Assembly: GCF_014138605.1 (NCBI RefSeq)
Contig: NZ_JACJHX010000008.1
Span: forward strand, 87,249 to 151,248
From: Peribacillus huizhouensis
GTDB taxonomy: Bacteria > Bacillota > Bacilli > Bacillales > DSM-1321
Direction of reading: 5' to 3'
DNA length: 64,000 nucleotides
Part shown: positions 17,264-26,643 of the stretch, piece by piece
Layout: every line of letters starts with the position of its first letter
Numbering within the stretch: position 1 is the first letter of the stretch
Notes under the pieces: model-generated
The model's input: only the letters and a program-made list of their open reading frames with translations
Told to the model about the DNA's origin: nothing
The model's database searches: none
Position numbers and translations under genes: made by a program

Positions 17264-17674
17264 CTACCACCCCGATCTCCGTAATTCCGCTTTCATCTCA
17301 TCCTCGATCAATCGCTTCCACTTCGCCTCGTCCGCCGATTTATCAAGGAATTTCTTAACGGTTCCAGGCGTACGTAACTGCTTTCCGCCAGCATCCTGTT
17401 CGTGAATGTAGTAGCCGTAATTAAATCGCCTGTCGCCCGTCTTTGCTGTTGCGTTAGCTGTAACGATGACACTACCATTTAGCCCGCCGGCTGCTTTTCC
17501 GCTTATTTGTCGGCGTAGATTTGAGGTATCTAACGGCGCAATATCACGTGCCCCTCGAACCCAATCGTCTTTAACATCGTCCAGCCCACGCTTGGCACCG
17601 CGTCCCGCAGCCCCCGGCGATTGCGCTATTAGCCGCTTCAGTGGTCGCATATCTATTTCGAAACTTCTCGCCAT
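17264..17674 (-). CDS. HK97 gp10-like head-tail/neck protein (YqbI position)
   Basis: 136 residues. Early APLDTSNLRRQI and the later NYGYYIHEQDAGGKQLRTPG are the landmarks of the gp10-like family, which helps join tail to head. Flanked by stopper- and terminator-like genes with 1-12 bp gaps. Confidence 0.82.
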   Translation of the reverse strand: MARSFEIDMRPLKRLIAQSPGAAGRGAKRGLDDVKDDWVRGARDIAPLDTSNLRRQISGKAAGGLNGSVIVTANATAKTGDRRFNYGYYIHEQDAGGKQLRTPGTVKKFLDKSADEAKWKRLIEDEMKAELRRSGW

Positions 17675-17686
17675 GTTTTCGCCCCC

Positions 17687-18028
17687 TTACACGCTAACGA
17701 CGGTCAGCAACGGTTTACCGTTAAGTCCGCGTATTCTTTCGATATTCAGTGGCAGGTAAAGCCGTTGCATTCCGGATTCGTCCGTGTATAAAATTTCGTC
17801 GTTAAGGCGAACATCTGCGAACTTATCGAATGTAATTTGCGCCACGGTCACGACCTCTTCGGCCATTATCGCAGGGAAACCGCTTTGATACGTTGTTCGC
17901 CGTGTTAGTTTATTACTGTCTTCGAATCGGCATTTGAGCGTAAAAGTTGTCGCCGTGCTTTCGCCCCACTCATTCTGCACGCCAGGCCTGCGAATAGTTA
18001 CGGTCTGTTTTAACGGAATTATCGCCAT
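17687..18028 (-). CDS. Head-tail stopper-like protein (YqbH position)
   Basis: 113 residues, beta-rich, with TVTIRRPGVQNEWGES at the start and IERIRGLNGKPLLTVV at the end, in the usual range for SPP1 gp16-type stoppers. Overlap of the following start codon indicates coupling to the upstream connector gene. Confidence 0.75.
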   Translation of the reverse strand: MAIIPLKQTVTIRRPGVQNEWGESTATTFTLKCRFEDSNKLTRRTTYQSGFPAIMAEEVVTVAQITFDKFADVRLNDEILYTDESGMQRLYLPLNIERIRGLNGKPLLTVVSV

Positions 18029-18397
18029 TTACAGCACCGTCCATTTTATGGTTCGTCCCGTTGGTGCTCCGACCATCACGTAAACTTCCGGCGGAATCAT
18101 CGACTCGACCGGCTTTTTCGCCCAATCCTTAAACGTAAAGCTGACGCCTTTGACCGCGAAGCCCGCCACGCCTTGCTGCTGCATCTTATTCGTATCATTA
18201 AACGCGCTTGCCAGAACCGCTGCGAAAATATATACGGCTTCATCCGGTATTGTGCATCCGTTGAATTTCCGCGTTAGCTCTCGTTTGCTTACGTTTAGTA
18301 CGGCTGTCTTGCGTGTATCGTCAGCGTCAATAAAGTCTTCGTTATCAAGCGTGTTCAGCCGAATGTACTCGGTTGCCTCCGTTAAGTTCCACGACAT
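18029..18397 (-). CDS. Head-tail connector protein (YqbG/SPP1 gp15-like)
   Basis: 122 residues. N-terminal helices with the NVSKRELTRKF core and a C-terminal tail ending in PEVYVMVGAPTGRTIKWTVL. This is the adaptor between portal and stopper. One-base junction with the next gene. Confidence 0.75.
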   Translation of the reverse strand: MSWNLTEATEYIRLNTLDNEDFIDADDTRKTAVLNVSKRELTRKFNGCTIPDEAVYIFAAVLASAFNDTNKMQQQGVAGFAVKGVSFTFKDWAKKPVESMIPPEVYVMVGAPTGRTIKWTVL

Positions 18398-18409
18398 AAA
18401 ATCTCCTCC

Positions 18410-18622
18410 CTATTTTCCGGAGGCTTTCTTCGCAGGAGCTTTCGGTTTAGTCGGCTTCGGCGTTTCCTCCGCTGGTTCGTCGACGCGCGTGGCGTCCGTA
18501 ATTTGCGTTAATACTTCGATCGTGGCTTCGTCATCTGTTACGTAACGTCCGCCAATAAACTTCTTAAATTCGCCATCTACGTAAAATCCTAATGTCTGAT
18601 ACTGCGATTTAAATTCCGCCAT
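18410..18622 (-). CDS. Small head-associated protein (YqbF position)
   Basis: 70 residues from ATG 18622 with AGGTGG upstream; GTG codons just before are less well placed. N-terminal FYVDGEFKKFIGGRYVTD is a small folded unit; the C-terminus is low-complexity Pro/Lys/Ala (TPKPTKPKAPAKKASGK). It lies between the capsid and connector genes, where YqbF-like proteins occur. Function unknown. Confidence 0.65.
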   Translation of the reverse strand: MAEFKSQYQTLGFYVDGEFKKFIGGRYVTDDEATIEVLTQITDATRVDEPAEETPKPTKPKAPAKKASGK

Positions 18623-18636
18623 ATACTTCACCACCT

Positions 18637-18666
18637 AAAAAAGAAAGCCCGCAGAAACCTACGGGC
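18637..18666 (-). terminator. Terminator after the major capsid gene
   Basis: Minus strand: GCCCGTAG, GTTT loop, CTGCGGGC, then TTTCTTTTTT. One internal mismatch. It explains how capsid protein can be made in excess over downstream connector proteins. Confidence 0.8.
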
Positions 18667-18678
18667 AGTTAGTTACGT

Positions 18679-19767
18679 TTAGTTAAGACCTTTCAATCGT
18701 CCGTGCGCTTTCTCTTGTTGGAATTCAAGCGTATATTCTCCGACAATAGTACCAACAGTGTAGTCTCCTTTTTCGCCCATGTATTTATGGAAGAAGTCGC
18801 GACCTACTAACGGGCGGATAGCCATACGGTTAGCATCAACGAAAAGTAATTCGTCAGCAGCCAGGTTATTGTTCAACGCGATTTCGAATTCGCCGAAGTC
18901 ATTAATTAACTTGTCGACTACTTCACCACGAGAATTTTCGCCACGGCCGATTTGTACTTTGTTCGTATCAAGCGCGGATAATTTACGTTTTTGTTTCGCA
19001 CCTACGATTACTTTGTAGTCTCCGCCAGTAGCGAATCCGCCAGCTTCGTAGATTGATTGACCTAAGTTCGTAATAGCGTCGAGTGAAATCGCACCAGCTA
19101 CGTTAGTGACGTTAGTTTGAATAAACTGACGAACACCTTTCATTTGGCGGATTTGCCCGTTCTCATATTGAACGCCGTTGATTAGCGCTTTTTCTAATGA
19201 CAACGCAAGCTCAACTTGTTTCTTTTGCTTCTCGTACTCGTAAAGATCGCCGATTCCGTATTGCTGAACCGCTTGTGCAGTACCGGAAATTTCAACAGAG
19301 TCATCGAAGATTTGCGTTTTATTCGATACTGGCTTACGTGCTTTGTATCGTGCGGAACGTGCGTCGCTACCTTCCACGCCTTCTACGAATTGTACTTCGA
19401 CTTTTGCACCGTCAGCTATTGCGGCTGCAGTAGTTCCAGCGTAACCTCGCGCAACAGTTAGCGTTTTAGTCCCGGCATTAACCGCAGTAACTAATAACAA
19501 CTCTTCGCCAATTTTAATGACGTGACCTACGCGGAATGGTTCTGCGTCAGCAACTACGACTGTTGTATCGGAAACAAGCTTGGCGCCTGCGACCGTAGAT
19601 TCGTCGTTGAACATTTCATCCTCGAACCATTGGTGCGTAGTTTGCGTAACTGGCGTTGCGAAACCTAGCATATTGATTAGTGGCGTTTGGTGTTGATTAA
19701 GTAAAAGGATTTCGTCGACTACCGATTGTTTTTTACCTATAAGACTAGCATCATAAATTTTAGACAT
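18679..19767 (-). CDS. Major capsid protein, SU10/DUF5309-like
   Basis: 362 residues. Begins MSKIYDASLIGKKQSVVDEI and carries HQTPLINMLGFATPV, both typical of the SU10-type HK97-fold capsid proteins. Residues 65-125 (VGHVIKIGEELLLVTAVNAG onward) look like an inserted beta domain projecting from the shell. It follows the scaffold gene and has its own terminator. Confidence 0.9.
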   Translation of the reverse strand: MSKIYDASLIGKKQSVVDEILLLNQHQTPLINMLGFATPVTQTTHQWFEDEMFNDESTVAGAKLVSDTTVVVADAEPFRVGHVIKIGEELLLVTAVNAGTKTLTVARGYAGTTAAAIADGAKVEVQFVEGVEGSDARSARYKARKPVSNKTQIFDDSVEISGTAQAVQQYGIGDLYEYEKQKKQVELALSLEKALINGVQYENGQIRQMKGVRQFIQTNVTNVAGAISLDAITNLGQSIYEAGGFATGGDYKVIVGAKQKRKLSALDTNKVQIGRGENSRGEVVDKLINDFGEFEIALNNNLAADELLFVDANRMAIRPLVGRDFFHKYMGEKGDYTVGTIVGEYTLEFQQEKAHGRLKGLN

Positions 19768-19836
19768 GTAAGTGATTCCCCCTGATTTTTATAATTTTTG
19801 GTATTAAAAAAGACGGGCCATTTGACCACGCCATTA

Positions 19837-20502
19837 CTACTTACTTAATTCTGATTTCAATTGTGCGTAAGCCATCTTGTCTTCGATCCGACCGCTTTGC
19901 TTCGCTTTTTCAGCCGCCTCTTTAAGTAATTGCTCGGCTGTTTTATCTGCGCGGTCTACGTTCCCATTCGAACTCTCACCGATTGGTTTCGGCTTTGGCT
20001 TCGATAATAGAAACGGTTTATTGTCAACGAGTGTCTGTATCGCGACATCCATTCCGACCACTTTTCCGTCCTCGACTGTTACGGCCGTTAAGTCCGCAAG
20101 ACTGAATGCGTCGTCTAGGAATGCGATATTTTGACTCGTAGCAACCTTAATAAATTCGTTGCGGATTTTTTCGTTCTGTACCGCCTTCTCTAATTCGGCT
20201 AACTGCTGAGCCAGCGTCTGCTCTTTCGTATCCTTTTCCGCTAGTTGCGCTTGTAGCTTTTCGAGTTCGGTCATCTCCGCTTCTTGACGTTCTTTTTCCG
20301 CCTGCTCGAACGTAGTCAATTTCGTTTTCAAATCGTCATAGTCCGCAAACTTTTCGAGCTTCTTCTTTTCGCGAGTAACGCGTTCCGCTACGATTTTGTC
20401 GAGCTCGGCCTGGGAAAACTTCTTTACTTCCGGCGTTTCAGCCGCTGGTGTTTCGTTTACTTCGCTTTGATTCGTTACAACTTCGTTTAATTCTTCGCTC
20501 AT
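19837..20502 (-). CDS. Capsid scaffold protein (DUF4355)
   Basis: 221 residues, highly charged. Long coiled-coil in the middle (KKLEKFADYDDLKTKLTTFE and on), a Lys/Pro patch (SKPKPKPIG) and a helical C-terminus that probably binds capsid protein. DUF4355 proteins are scaffolds and lie just upstream of the capsid gene, as here. Confidence 0.88.
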   Translation of the reverse strand: MSEELNEVVTNQSEVNETPAAETPEVKKFSQAELDKIVAERVTREKKKLEKFADYDDLKTKLTTFEQAEKERQEAEMTELEKLQAQLAEKDTKEQTLAQQLAELEKAVQNEKIRNEFIKVATSQNIAFLDDAFSLADLTAVTVEDGKVVGMDVAIQTLVDNKPFLLSKPKPKPIGESSNGNVDRADKTAEQLLKEAAEKAKQSGRIEDKMAYAQLKSELSK

Positions 20503-20578
20503 TTGTTACCTCCCGTTTACCCGCCGTCGCGCATTAATTTAGTGCAGCCGAAAGTTTAGCGCCATTTCGTAAGGCATA

Positions 20579-20612
20579 AGAAAAAGGCCCCGCATAGTTG
20601 CGAAGCCTTTCG
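20579..20612. terminator. Bidirectional terminator between acetyltransferase and scaffold genes
   Basis: Hairpin with outer arms AAGGC/GCCTT and inner arms CGCA/TGCG, with a 2x2 mismatch. Followed on the minus strand by TTTTTC and on the plus strand by a T-rich stretch. Confidence 0.6.
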
Positions 20613-20663
20613 TTTTATTTATGTCGCAGTTTACACCTACTATGGCGTTAGATTCTTGATTCT

Positions 20664-21248
20664 TTAAGGAAGCCAGTAGATATCCTCTTTTATGATCTTT
20701 GCCGGATTTCCAGCGACAACAGAATTAGCTGGTACGTCTTTAGTTACAACGCTCCCGGCCGCAACCACTGCTCCACTTCCAATACTAACTCCTTTTAAAA
20801 TTATTGAACGACACCCTATCCACACCTTATCTCCTATATGGACTGGTTTATAAATGTATTCTTGAGTGTTTAATTTGTGATAATCTCTATCCAATATCAC
20901 TACATCCCATGATATATTACAGTAATCTCCTATTGTAATTTCTTTGCCACAATGTATTTCTGTTCTATCGCCAATGGATGTATTATTCCCTATTTTCAAG
21001 TGTGACTTAAAATCTGTTCCCCAAACACTTACTTTACAATCTTTATACATTAATACTTTATCACCTATGTCGATATAGCCATTCATTTTGTTTATGTTCA
21101 ACTTACCGGAAGCCATAAAAAACTTTCCGCACTTGTCGAACGATCGTTTCACAAGGAATCCTCTAAATACGTTTTTTGATATTCCAACCAATTCCCTTAA
21201 TGACTTAGATTTAATTAATTTTGATACTTTATTCACTTCGATTCCCAT
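20664..21248 (-). CDS. Left-handed beta-helix acyltransferase (WbbJ/maltose acetyltransferase type)
   Basis: 194 residues. Hexapeptide repeats run through the protein ([50 protein letters not shown]) and it ends [13 protein letters not shown], the usual end of the family. Such enzymes O-acetylate sugars of wall or surface polymers. It is a moron between tailspike and scaffold, AT-rich, and not needed for the capsid. Likely role: changing the host surface to block re-infection; this is inference. Confidence 0.85.
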   Translation of the reverse strand: MGIEVNKVSKLIKSKSLRELVGISKNVFRGFLVKRSFDKCGKFFMASGKLNINKMNGYIDIGDKVLMYKDCKVSVWGTDFKSHLKIGNNTSIGDRTEIHCGKEITIGDYCNISWDVVILDRDYHKLNTQEYIYKPVHIGDKVWIGCRSIILKGVSIGSGAVVAAGSVVTKDVPANSVVAGNPAKIIKEDIYWLP

Positions 21249-21376
21249 ATATTTACCCCGTTTCTATTATTTACTAATAGAATAAGGGATATTAAATATA
21301 TAGTCTAGTATTATTGATTCATTTGCTCATAATAAGACAACAGTATTTGACTTTTAATTATTTCTATGCAATTGAG

Positions 21377-23896
21377 CTACATTCCCTCTAATAATACTTT
21401 TGATAATACATTAAAAATATCTTGATGCCCTTCCGGTTTAGGGTGAACCTCGTCAACCAAGTACCCTGCGGCATTAGCTACGCTATACGTACTTCCCCAA
21501 CGCTTCTTGATATCAACAAGTGCACAATTATAGTCCTTAGCAAGCTGGAGAACAATATTATAATAGTCGTTCATAGGGATAGGATGGTTTGCGTTAAAAA
21601 TACCGCCTGTTGTTGTAATCAATACATCTCCGTATTGTTTAGCTTTTGTGATTACTGCTTGCCAGTCTGCTTTGAAGGCGTCAAGGCTTGTTTGCGTGTT
21701 ATAATCGTTAGACAAGAATGAGATAATCGTTAGCTTCGGAGTCCAATATCCAATGCATGCCTCTGAATTAAAAGCTTTTGCAACAGATCCTACTTTTAGT
21801 CCGCTTACTCCGAAGTTATTGATTCGAACGCCTTTACTTCCTTTTAACTCATAAGCACCTAACAAACTGACTTTGCTGGCTGATTTAGTCGTAAGCACAA
21901 CTGTATGTGTACCATCTACTAATCCAGTTACTCTATGCTCTATAACCACACCGTCCGAACTTCTCGATGTAGAAAGTGTTTGAGCTGTACCGCCATCGAC
22001 TGCTATATCGACAGACCCACTAGACCAGCTTCCTTCCAACAAGACAACAACGCCAGTACCTTTGAAAGTAAAGGAAGCTGTAGAGCCCGCGGCTACTGCA
22101 ATCTTCGTACCACTACTTCCGTATGTCAAACCGTTTCCTCCGAAGGTTTGCCATGTACCAGTATACGTCCATCTCCCAACAGCGGCTGTATATGGGTATT
22201 GGTTTGCTATCATCCCTTCGCCTACGTCCCCGTATTTAGTGGTAAACTGGTTACGCAAAAGGGTTGCATACCCTCTTTTGTAGTTATCGATAGTAACAGC
22301 GCCTCCAGCTTGACCTTCAGTATTGCTATCACCTTCAAGACATACGTTGATAATCTCTTGTACTCCGGAGTCTAATCTAGCTTTTGCGAGTCTCCATTTC
22401 CTAAGACCATTATCGATATTATAGATATAGTTGTACGGTTTGTAGGCTATTTCGTCCGTTACGACTCTAGCCTGTTTGATTAATTCCAATTGGGTTGTAA
22501 CACTCATCCCATCTGGATATTTCCCGTATATCCCCATATCTATCCTTCTGTGTCCTGCTCCTTTAGCCGCGGAAGCTGGCGCTAGGTTAAAATCTCTTTC
22601 TCCGGTTAGAACTCCAGTAGCGTCCTTGAAAACAGTGTCGTAGGCATTGTCTGCGCCTGCTACTTGTGCGAGCACTTTATAGTCCACTCCGACAGGTAAG
22701 TCAGCCCTAGATAAGTTGTAGTCTCTAAAGAAATTGTTACGAATAGCCAACTCATTTATATCTGTAACGCCTAAGTCGAGTATCTGTATGCCTGAACTTG
22801 TTTGATTTGAAAAAAGAATATTGTTTTCAATAGTTAAGTTTTTTATCTTAACTGAGACAAGAACGCCAGTGAAGCTAACATTAAAAGCCACGTTATTACG
22901 TACAACGATATCACTGATTTTATACGGCAACCCCGTTTCATTATTATTTGCAACTATGTTATACCCTCTAAGTGAATCATAAACGATATTGTTTCTAAAT
23001 ATAATACCTTCTAGTGTTCCACCAGACTCTACACCAGTTGACAACCCAACGCCTTCTGGAACATTTGTAACCGTATTATTGTATACTTCTATATTGTATT
23101 GGTGTCTAGAAAATGCATCCACATAGATTCCAATCCGAACAGGGTTATCCACATAGCATCCGTGAATTATCCCATTTCTTGTTCCGTCTTTTAAATCAAT
23201 TCCTTCTTTATAACAATCGATAACTCGACAATCTTTTATTTCAAAGTTATCCACATTAACTAATGAAAGCCCTTCTTGACTTAAATTTTTACAAACACGT
23301 TTCAGCTCACAATTGTCTATTAAGATATTGTCGGCATTTATAAAATAAATACCTGATCCCCCTGCATCTGTGACCGAACAGTTACGAATAATTACATTCG
23401 AGGAACCTTTTCCATCTGTCCAATCTTGCCCAAAACCCATTGCATAAGAGTTGATGAGTTTTAAACCTTCAAATATCCAGTTGTTGCTATTCTCAATATT
23501 CACTAGCCCTTGCCACGAATTACTCCACCATGTTATTCCGGTTCCATCAATAATTGGAGAGTGTCCCTTATAGTTTACTAATTTTATTGGTCTGTCTGGT
23601 TTACCTGATTTTCGAATAAGCACTCGTTCTTTATACGTACCATTCATTACGTAAATCGTATCTCCTGCTTCGGCTGTGTCCACCGCATATTGGATAGTTT
23701 TCCAAGGGCTATTTAGTGTCCCTTTGTTAAGATCGTCACCATCTACAGAACTAACATACTTAATAGAAGCTATAGATGCAACTTCCTGCGCCGTTTCGGC
23801 CAACTGTCTATTAGTTTCTTCAACCTGCGCCCTGGCTACCGCATCAACTCCGCTATCGCCTCCACCAACTTGATTACCATATTTATATCCGCTCAT
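21377..23896 (-). CDS. Tailspike: right-handed beta-helix plus SGNH/GDSL hydrolase
   Basis: 839 residues. Short coiled-coil start (QVEETNRQLAETAQEVASI), then a DUF1565/pectate-lyase-type beta-helix (about 45-450) with repeated N-N-x-V units such as VIIRNCSVTDAGGSGIYF. Residues 555 to the end form an SGNH hydrolase: LEGDSNTEG supplies the nucleophile block and DEVHPKPEGH the Asp/His pair; a beta-sandwich, perhaps carbohydrate-binding, is inserted between (about 600-690). It should bind and deacetylate surface polysaccharide. The location between MuF and scaffold genes is unusual for a spike. Confidence 0.85.
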   Translation of the reverse strand: MSGYKYGNQVGGGDSGVDAVARAQVEETNRQLAETAQEVASIASIKYVSSVDGDDLNKGTLNSPWKTIQYAVDTAEAGDTIYVMNGTYKERVLIRKSGKPDRPIKLVNYKGHSPIIDGTGITWWSNSWQGLVNIENSNNWIFEGLKLINSYAMGFGQDWTDGKGSSNVIIRNCSVTDAGGSGIYFINADNILIDNCELKRVCKNLSQEGLSLVNVDNFEIKDCRVIDCYKEGIDLKDGTRNGIIHGCYVDNPVRIGIYVDAFSRHQYNIEVYNNTVTNVPEGVGLSTGVESGGTLEGIIFRNNIVYDSLRGYNIVANNNETGLPYKISDIVVRNNVAFNVSFTGVLVSVKIKNLTIENNILFSNQTSSGIQILDLGVTDINELAIRNNFFRDYNLSRADLPVGVDYKVLAQVAGADNAYDTVFKDATGVLTGERDFNLAPASAAKGAGHRRIDMGIYGKYPDGMSVTTQLELIKQARVVTDEIAYKPYNYIYNIDNGLRKWRLAKARLDSGVQEIINVCLEGDSNTEGQAGGAVTIDNYKRGYATLLRNQFTTKYGDVGEGMIANQYPYTAAVGRWTYTGTWQTFGGNGLTYGSSGTKIAVAAGSTASFTFKGTGVVVLLEGSWSSGSVDIAVDGGTAQTLSTSRSSDGVVIEHRVTGLVDGTHTVVLTTKSASKVSLLGAYELKGSKGVRINNFGVSGLKVGSVAKAFNSEACIGYWTPKLTIISFLSNDYNTQTSLDAFKADWQAVITKAKQYGDVLITTTGGIFNANHPIPMNDYYNIVLQLAKDYNCALVDIKKRWGSTYSVANAAGYLVDEVHPKPEGHQDIFNVLSKVLLEGM

Positions 23897-24135
23897 TATA
23901 CGTCATCCCTCACATATCCTCGATAAGCTCCAGAGCCCGTAATATTTAGATAAGTAAACTCTGCAATCCTCTCATCAAACACCTCACCCGGCTTCAACGT
24001 CCATGTCGTGTACGGCCCCGCATTAAAGGTCAAATCCGAAGTACCATCGTTTACTATTACGAGTTCCTCGCGTTCGCTAACGAATTTCTTCGAAAGATTA
24101 CCGGTACCATTAAAAAAATCACAAGCACGTTTCAT
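23896..24135 (-). CDS. Small beta-rich hypothetical protein before the tailspike
   Basis: 79 residues ending at the first base of the tailspike start (ATG/TGA overlap), so the two are co-translated. The sequence GPYTTWTLKPGEVFDERIAE suggests a small beta-sandwich, like decoration or spike-attachment proteins. Not recognised. Confidence 0.6.
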   Translation of the reverse strand: MKRACDFFNGTGNLSKKFVSEREELVIVNDGTSDLTFNAGPYTTWTLKPGEVFDERIAEFTYLNITGSGAYRGYVRDDV

Positions 24136-24157
24136 ATTTATTCCTCCCCCGCCTCGT

Positions 24158-25027
24158 TTAAATTTGTTCTACGTCAATCGTATTTCTCCGATCTAAACCT
24201 TCGTCGCCCGTCAGCCTTTCCGGATTCCTCACCGGCGTCAAAACGTGTTTACAATTCGGATGAAAGATATCCCGCCGTGGCAACGCGCCAATATACGGAT
24301 AACCTCCGGGCGCATCCGGCACCAGCGAAATAACCTGCCCTTCCCATCGTCGGCAGGCGTCCTTTGCGCCGTGACTCGAAATCACCGCGTAATAAACTTC
24401 GCGACCCAGCGCATCATTCATCGTAGCCTCACGGTGCGCCGTCGACATTTTCGTACGCACGACCATTTCCGCATATACTTGCGGCTTCCACTTTCGCGAC
24501 GCAGCGTCTACAATTCCGGTCTTCGTTGCGTCATCTAGCCGGCGCAATATGTCTTGGCGTAGCGTCTGCGTTCCGTTGATGCCTTGCGTAAGATTCGTAC
24601 GGAATGTTTCCGCAGCTGCTTGGCGTATTGCGATTCGGACCCTTCGGTCGACGTTCTGCGAAATCTGTAGCAAGTCCGCCTGTGTGTCCGCCACCGCCGT
24701 CTTTATATAGTCGCGATTAAATCGGTTAAACTGGACGATGCTCTGCGCCTGTGCTACGTTTTCTGCAAGACCTAGCGCAACAAGCGATCGAATCACTCCG
24801 TCAGTCGCTGCTTTCGGAATATTCGTCGCCACCCATTCCGATGAGTTTGCGTCGAGCTCCTTTAAGATGCTCTTGATTTCCGCTTGCGTTGCGATGATTT
24901 GGGCCCGCTCGAAATCCGTCAGCCCAAGCCGTAGTAACTCGGCGGAAACGTTGGCAATTGCTTTTTCGTAATAGGCGCGAAGAATGGCAACTTCATTGTC
25001 GTAGGATGGCGTTGGAATTTCCGACAT
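24158..25027 (-). CDS. Minor head protein, MuF / phage_min_cap2 family
   Basis: 289 residues. The C-terminal MuF motif is clear: TKMSTAHREATMNDAL, then GAKDACRRWEGQVI and DIFHPNCKHVLTPV. MuF proteins ride inside the head near the portal. One-base overlap with the portal gene supports coupling. Confidence 0.9.
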   Translation of the reverse strand: MSEIPTPSYDNEVAILRAYYEKAIANVSAELLRLGLTDFERAQIIATQAEIKSILKELDANSSEWVATNIPKAATDGVIRSLVALGLAENVAQAQSIVQFNRFNRDYIKTAVADTQADLLQISQNVDRRVRIAIRQAAAETFRTNLTQGINGTQTLRQDILRRLDDATKTGIVDAASRKWKPQVYAEMVVRTKMSTAHREATMNDALGREVYYAVISSHGAKDACRRWEGQVISLVPDAPGGYPYIGALPRRDIFHPNCKHVLTPVRNPERLTGDEGLDRRNTIDVEQI

Positions 25028-26625
25028 TACTCATCGCCACCCTCGTTAAATATCGTGCCGTCGACGAAACCATTAATCGCCTTTTCGTCTTCTGAAATCC
25101 TGCGAACTATTTCCGCCGCCTTTTCGTCATCCACGTCGTCCTGGCGCTTGATTGCGGAATGTATATCTATCGTGGGCTTTTTGCCGCTTCGGATTTCCAT
25201 GATTTGCGCTTGCTCTAGCTCATTTTTCGGAATGCCGTCTTGCCACGTAACTTTCGGGTAGACTGGCTCGAAGTCGTAATCTCCGTGCTTTACGTCGAGT
25301 AATTGGCACGCCCATAGTGCGTCGCGTATGGCCTTGTCGTAATGCGTGCGAATTCTTTTTACTTTCGATATTATTGGCATAAAGCGAGATTTGATGGCCG
25401 CGCTGTCCGTATGAGACGTCCCTGTTCCGCCAGCATTTTCGCCTAGCACAGTACCGAATAACCACTGTGGCGTTTCCGCTTGTTGGAAGACTAGCGAAAT
25501 TAATACTTCAAGCTCCTTGAATGCTGACGAAAGCTGTCCGTCCCATGTCATGTAGCCTGGCGTTACGTCTTCTTTAGCGACAGGTATATAAACACCGCCA
25601 GAGCGTACGCTATTTTCAGCGCCTTCTAATTCCGGACCATACGAATTCGGATCACTGTGCTTCCACAAAATGTAATCGATCTGCACGAGTCGGTCGTTAA
25701 GCGCCGCCAGCAACGTTTCCATTTTCTCAATTCCGCTGATTCCTTCCCACTCGTCGTCAACCGCTTTATATGGCGCATGAAATGCGAGCATCATTGGCAC
25801 GCCCGTAGCTACTACGTCTGTTTCTCGCCCTGTCGGAACCTTTTCGCCGATGTTGTAATATTGCAACGGATAGCCGTACGTATTATCGACGCCACCCTCG
25901 AATTCATGCAAACGATAGCGTTCGTAGATGATATAGCCGGGCAAGTGGCGCTCCACGTTAAGAAACGGCACTTCACTTTTCGACGTAACCACGTATTCAA
26001 CCGTACATATATTGACCGCCTTGAACGACTTGACGTTGCCCCGCGAAACTTCCGGATAAACATACTCTGCGTTAACGTGCTCGATAATCGGCTCCAACGG
26101 CTGCTCTGTAATGAGTTCTTCGTACGCTTCCGGTGTAAGCACGTTTCGCACCTCGGAGAAATCCGTCCGATACCCGTAGCGAACCTTAAACCACGCATCG
26201 CCACGATAGCCGTTACCGACCGCACTTTCGTGAATCTGCTTAACGAGGTCGTTTTCCTCGACGTAGCGATTGACCGCCTTTTGTTCGTCCGTATCATCCG
26301 GCAAGCCTGATTCGAAACTCGGCGGCTCTCCGACTAGCAAGTCAGCCGGTTTTGTGACAAGTATATCAGCGAGGTTTACGGCGATATATAACTTCGCCAA
26401 TTGTGGCGCGTGCGGTGTGTCGCGCAGAAGCTCCGTCGCTCTTTCGTAAATCTCGATCTGGCGCCCTTTGAATATTCGCTTGCCACGTTTATATTTCGAG
26501 ATTCTTTCGCGTTCCGTAGCAGGCGGAAATTGTTCGCCCGGACGGATCATGCGGTCTGTATACGTGACTTCGTGTTCTGCGCGTTTTTCTAGATCGCGCT
26601 TACTGTAAATTCCAAGTCCGAACAA
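25027..26625 (-). CDS. Portal protein, SPP1 gp6-like
   Basis: 532 residues with ARLYIAVNLADILVTKPADL-like LAKLYIAVNLADILVTKPAD in the N-terminal part and the central LVFQQAETPQWLFGTV followed by a helical clip. The dodecameric portal forms the DNA gate and binds the terminase encoded just upstream. TTG start with AAAAGGAGG upstream. Confidence 0.92.
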   Translation of the reverse strand: MFGLGIYSKRDLEKRAEHEVTYTDRMIRPGEQFPPATERERISKYKRGKRIFKGRQIEIYERATELLRDTPHAPQLAKLYIAVNLADILVTKPADLLVGEPPSFESGLPDDTDEQKAVNRYVEENDLVKQIHESAVGNGYRGDAWFKVRYGYRTDFSEVRNVLTPEAYEELITEQPLEPIIEHVNAEYVYPEVSRGNVKSFKAVNICTVEYVVTSKSEVPFLNVERHLPGYIIYERYRLHEFEGGVDNTYGYPLQYYNIGEKVPTGRETDVVATGVPMMLAFHAPYKAVDDEWEGISGIEKMETLLAALNDRLVQIDYILWKHSDPNSYGPELEGAENSVRSGGVYIPVAKEDVTPGYMTWDGQLSSAFKELEVLISLVFQQAETPQWLFGTVLGENAGGTGTSHTDSAAIKSRFMPIISKVKRIRTHYDKAIRDALWACQLLDVKHGDYDFEPVYPKVTWQDGIPKNELEQAQIMEIRSGKKPTIDIHSAIKRQDDVDDEKAAEIVRRISEDEKAINGFVDGTIFNEGGDE

Positions 26626-26643
26626 TTCGCCGCCTCCTTTTCG

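Noticed and set aside
20620..20648. A TATGTCGC box before the scaffold gene, like the phage promoter -10 element
   Set aside because: At 15 bases there is TGGCGT and not CGCGCA, and the bidirectional terminator lies between it and the scaffold gene.
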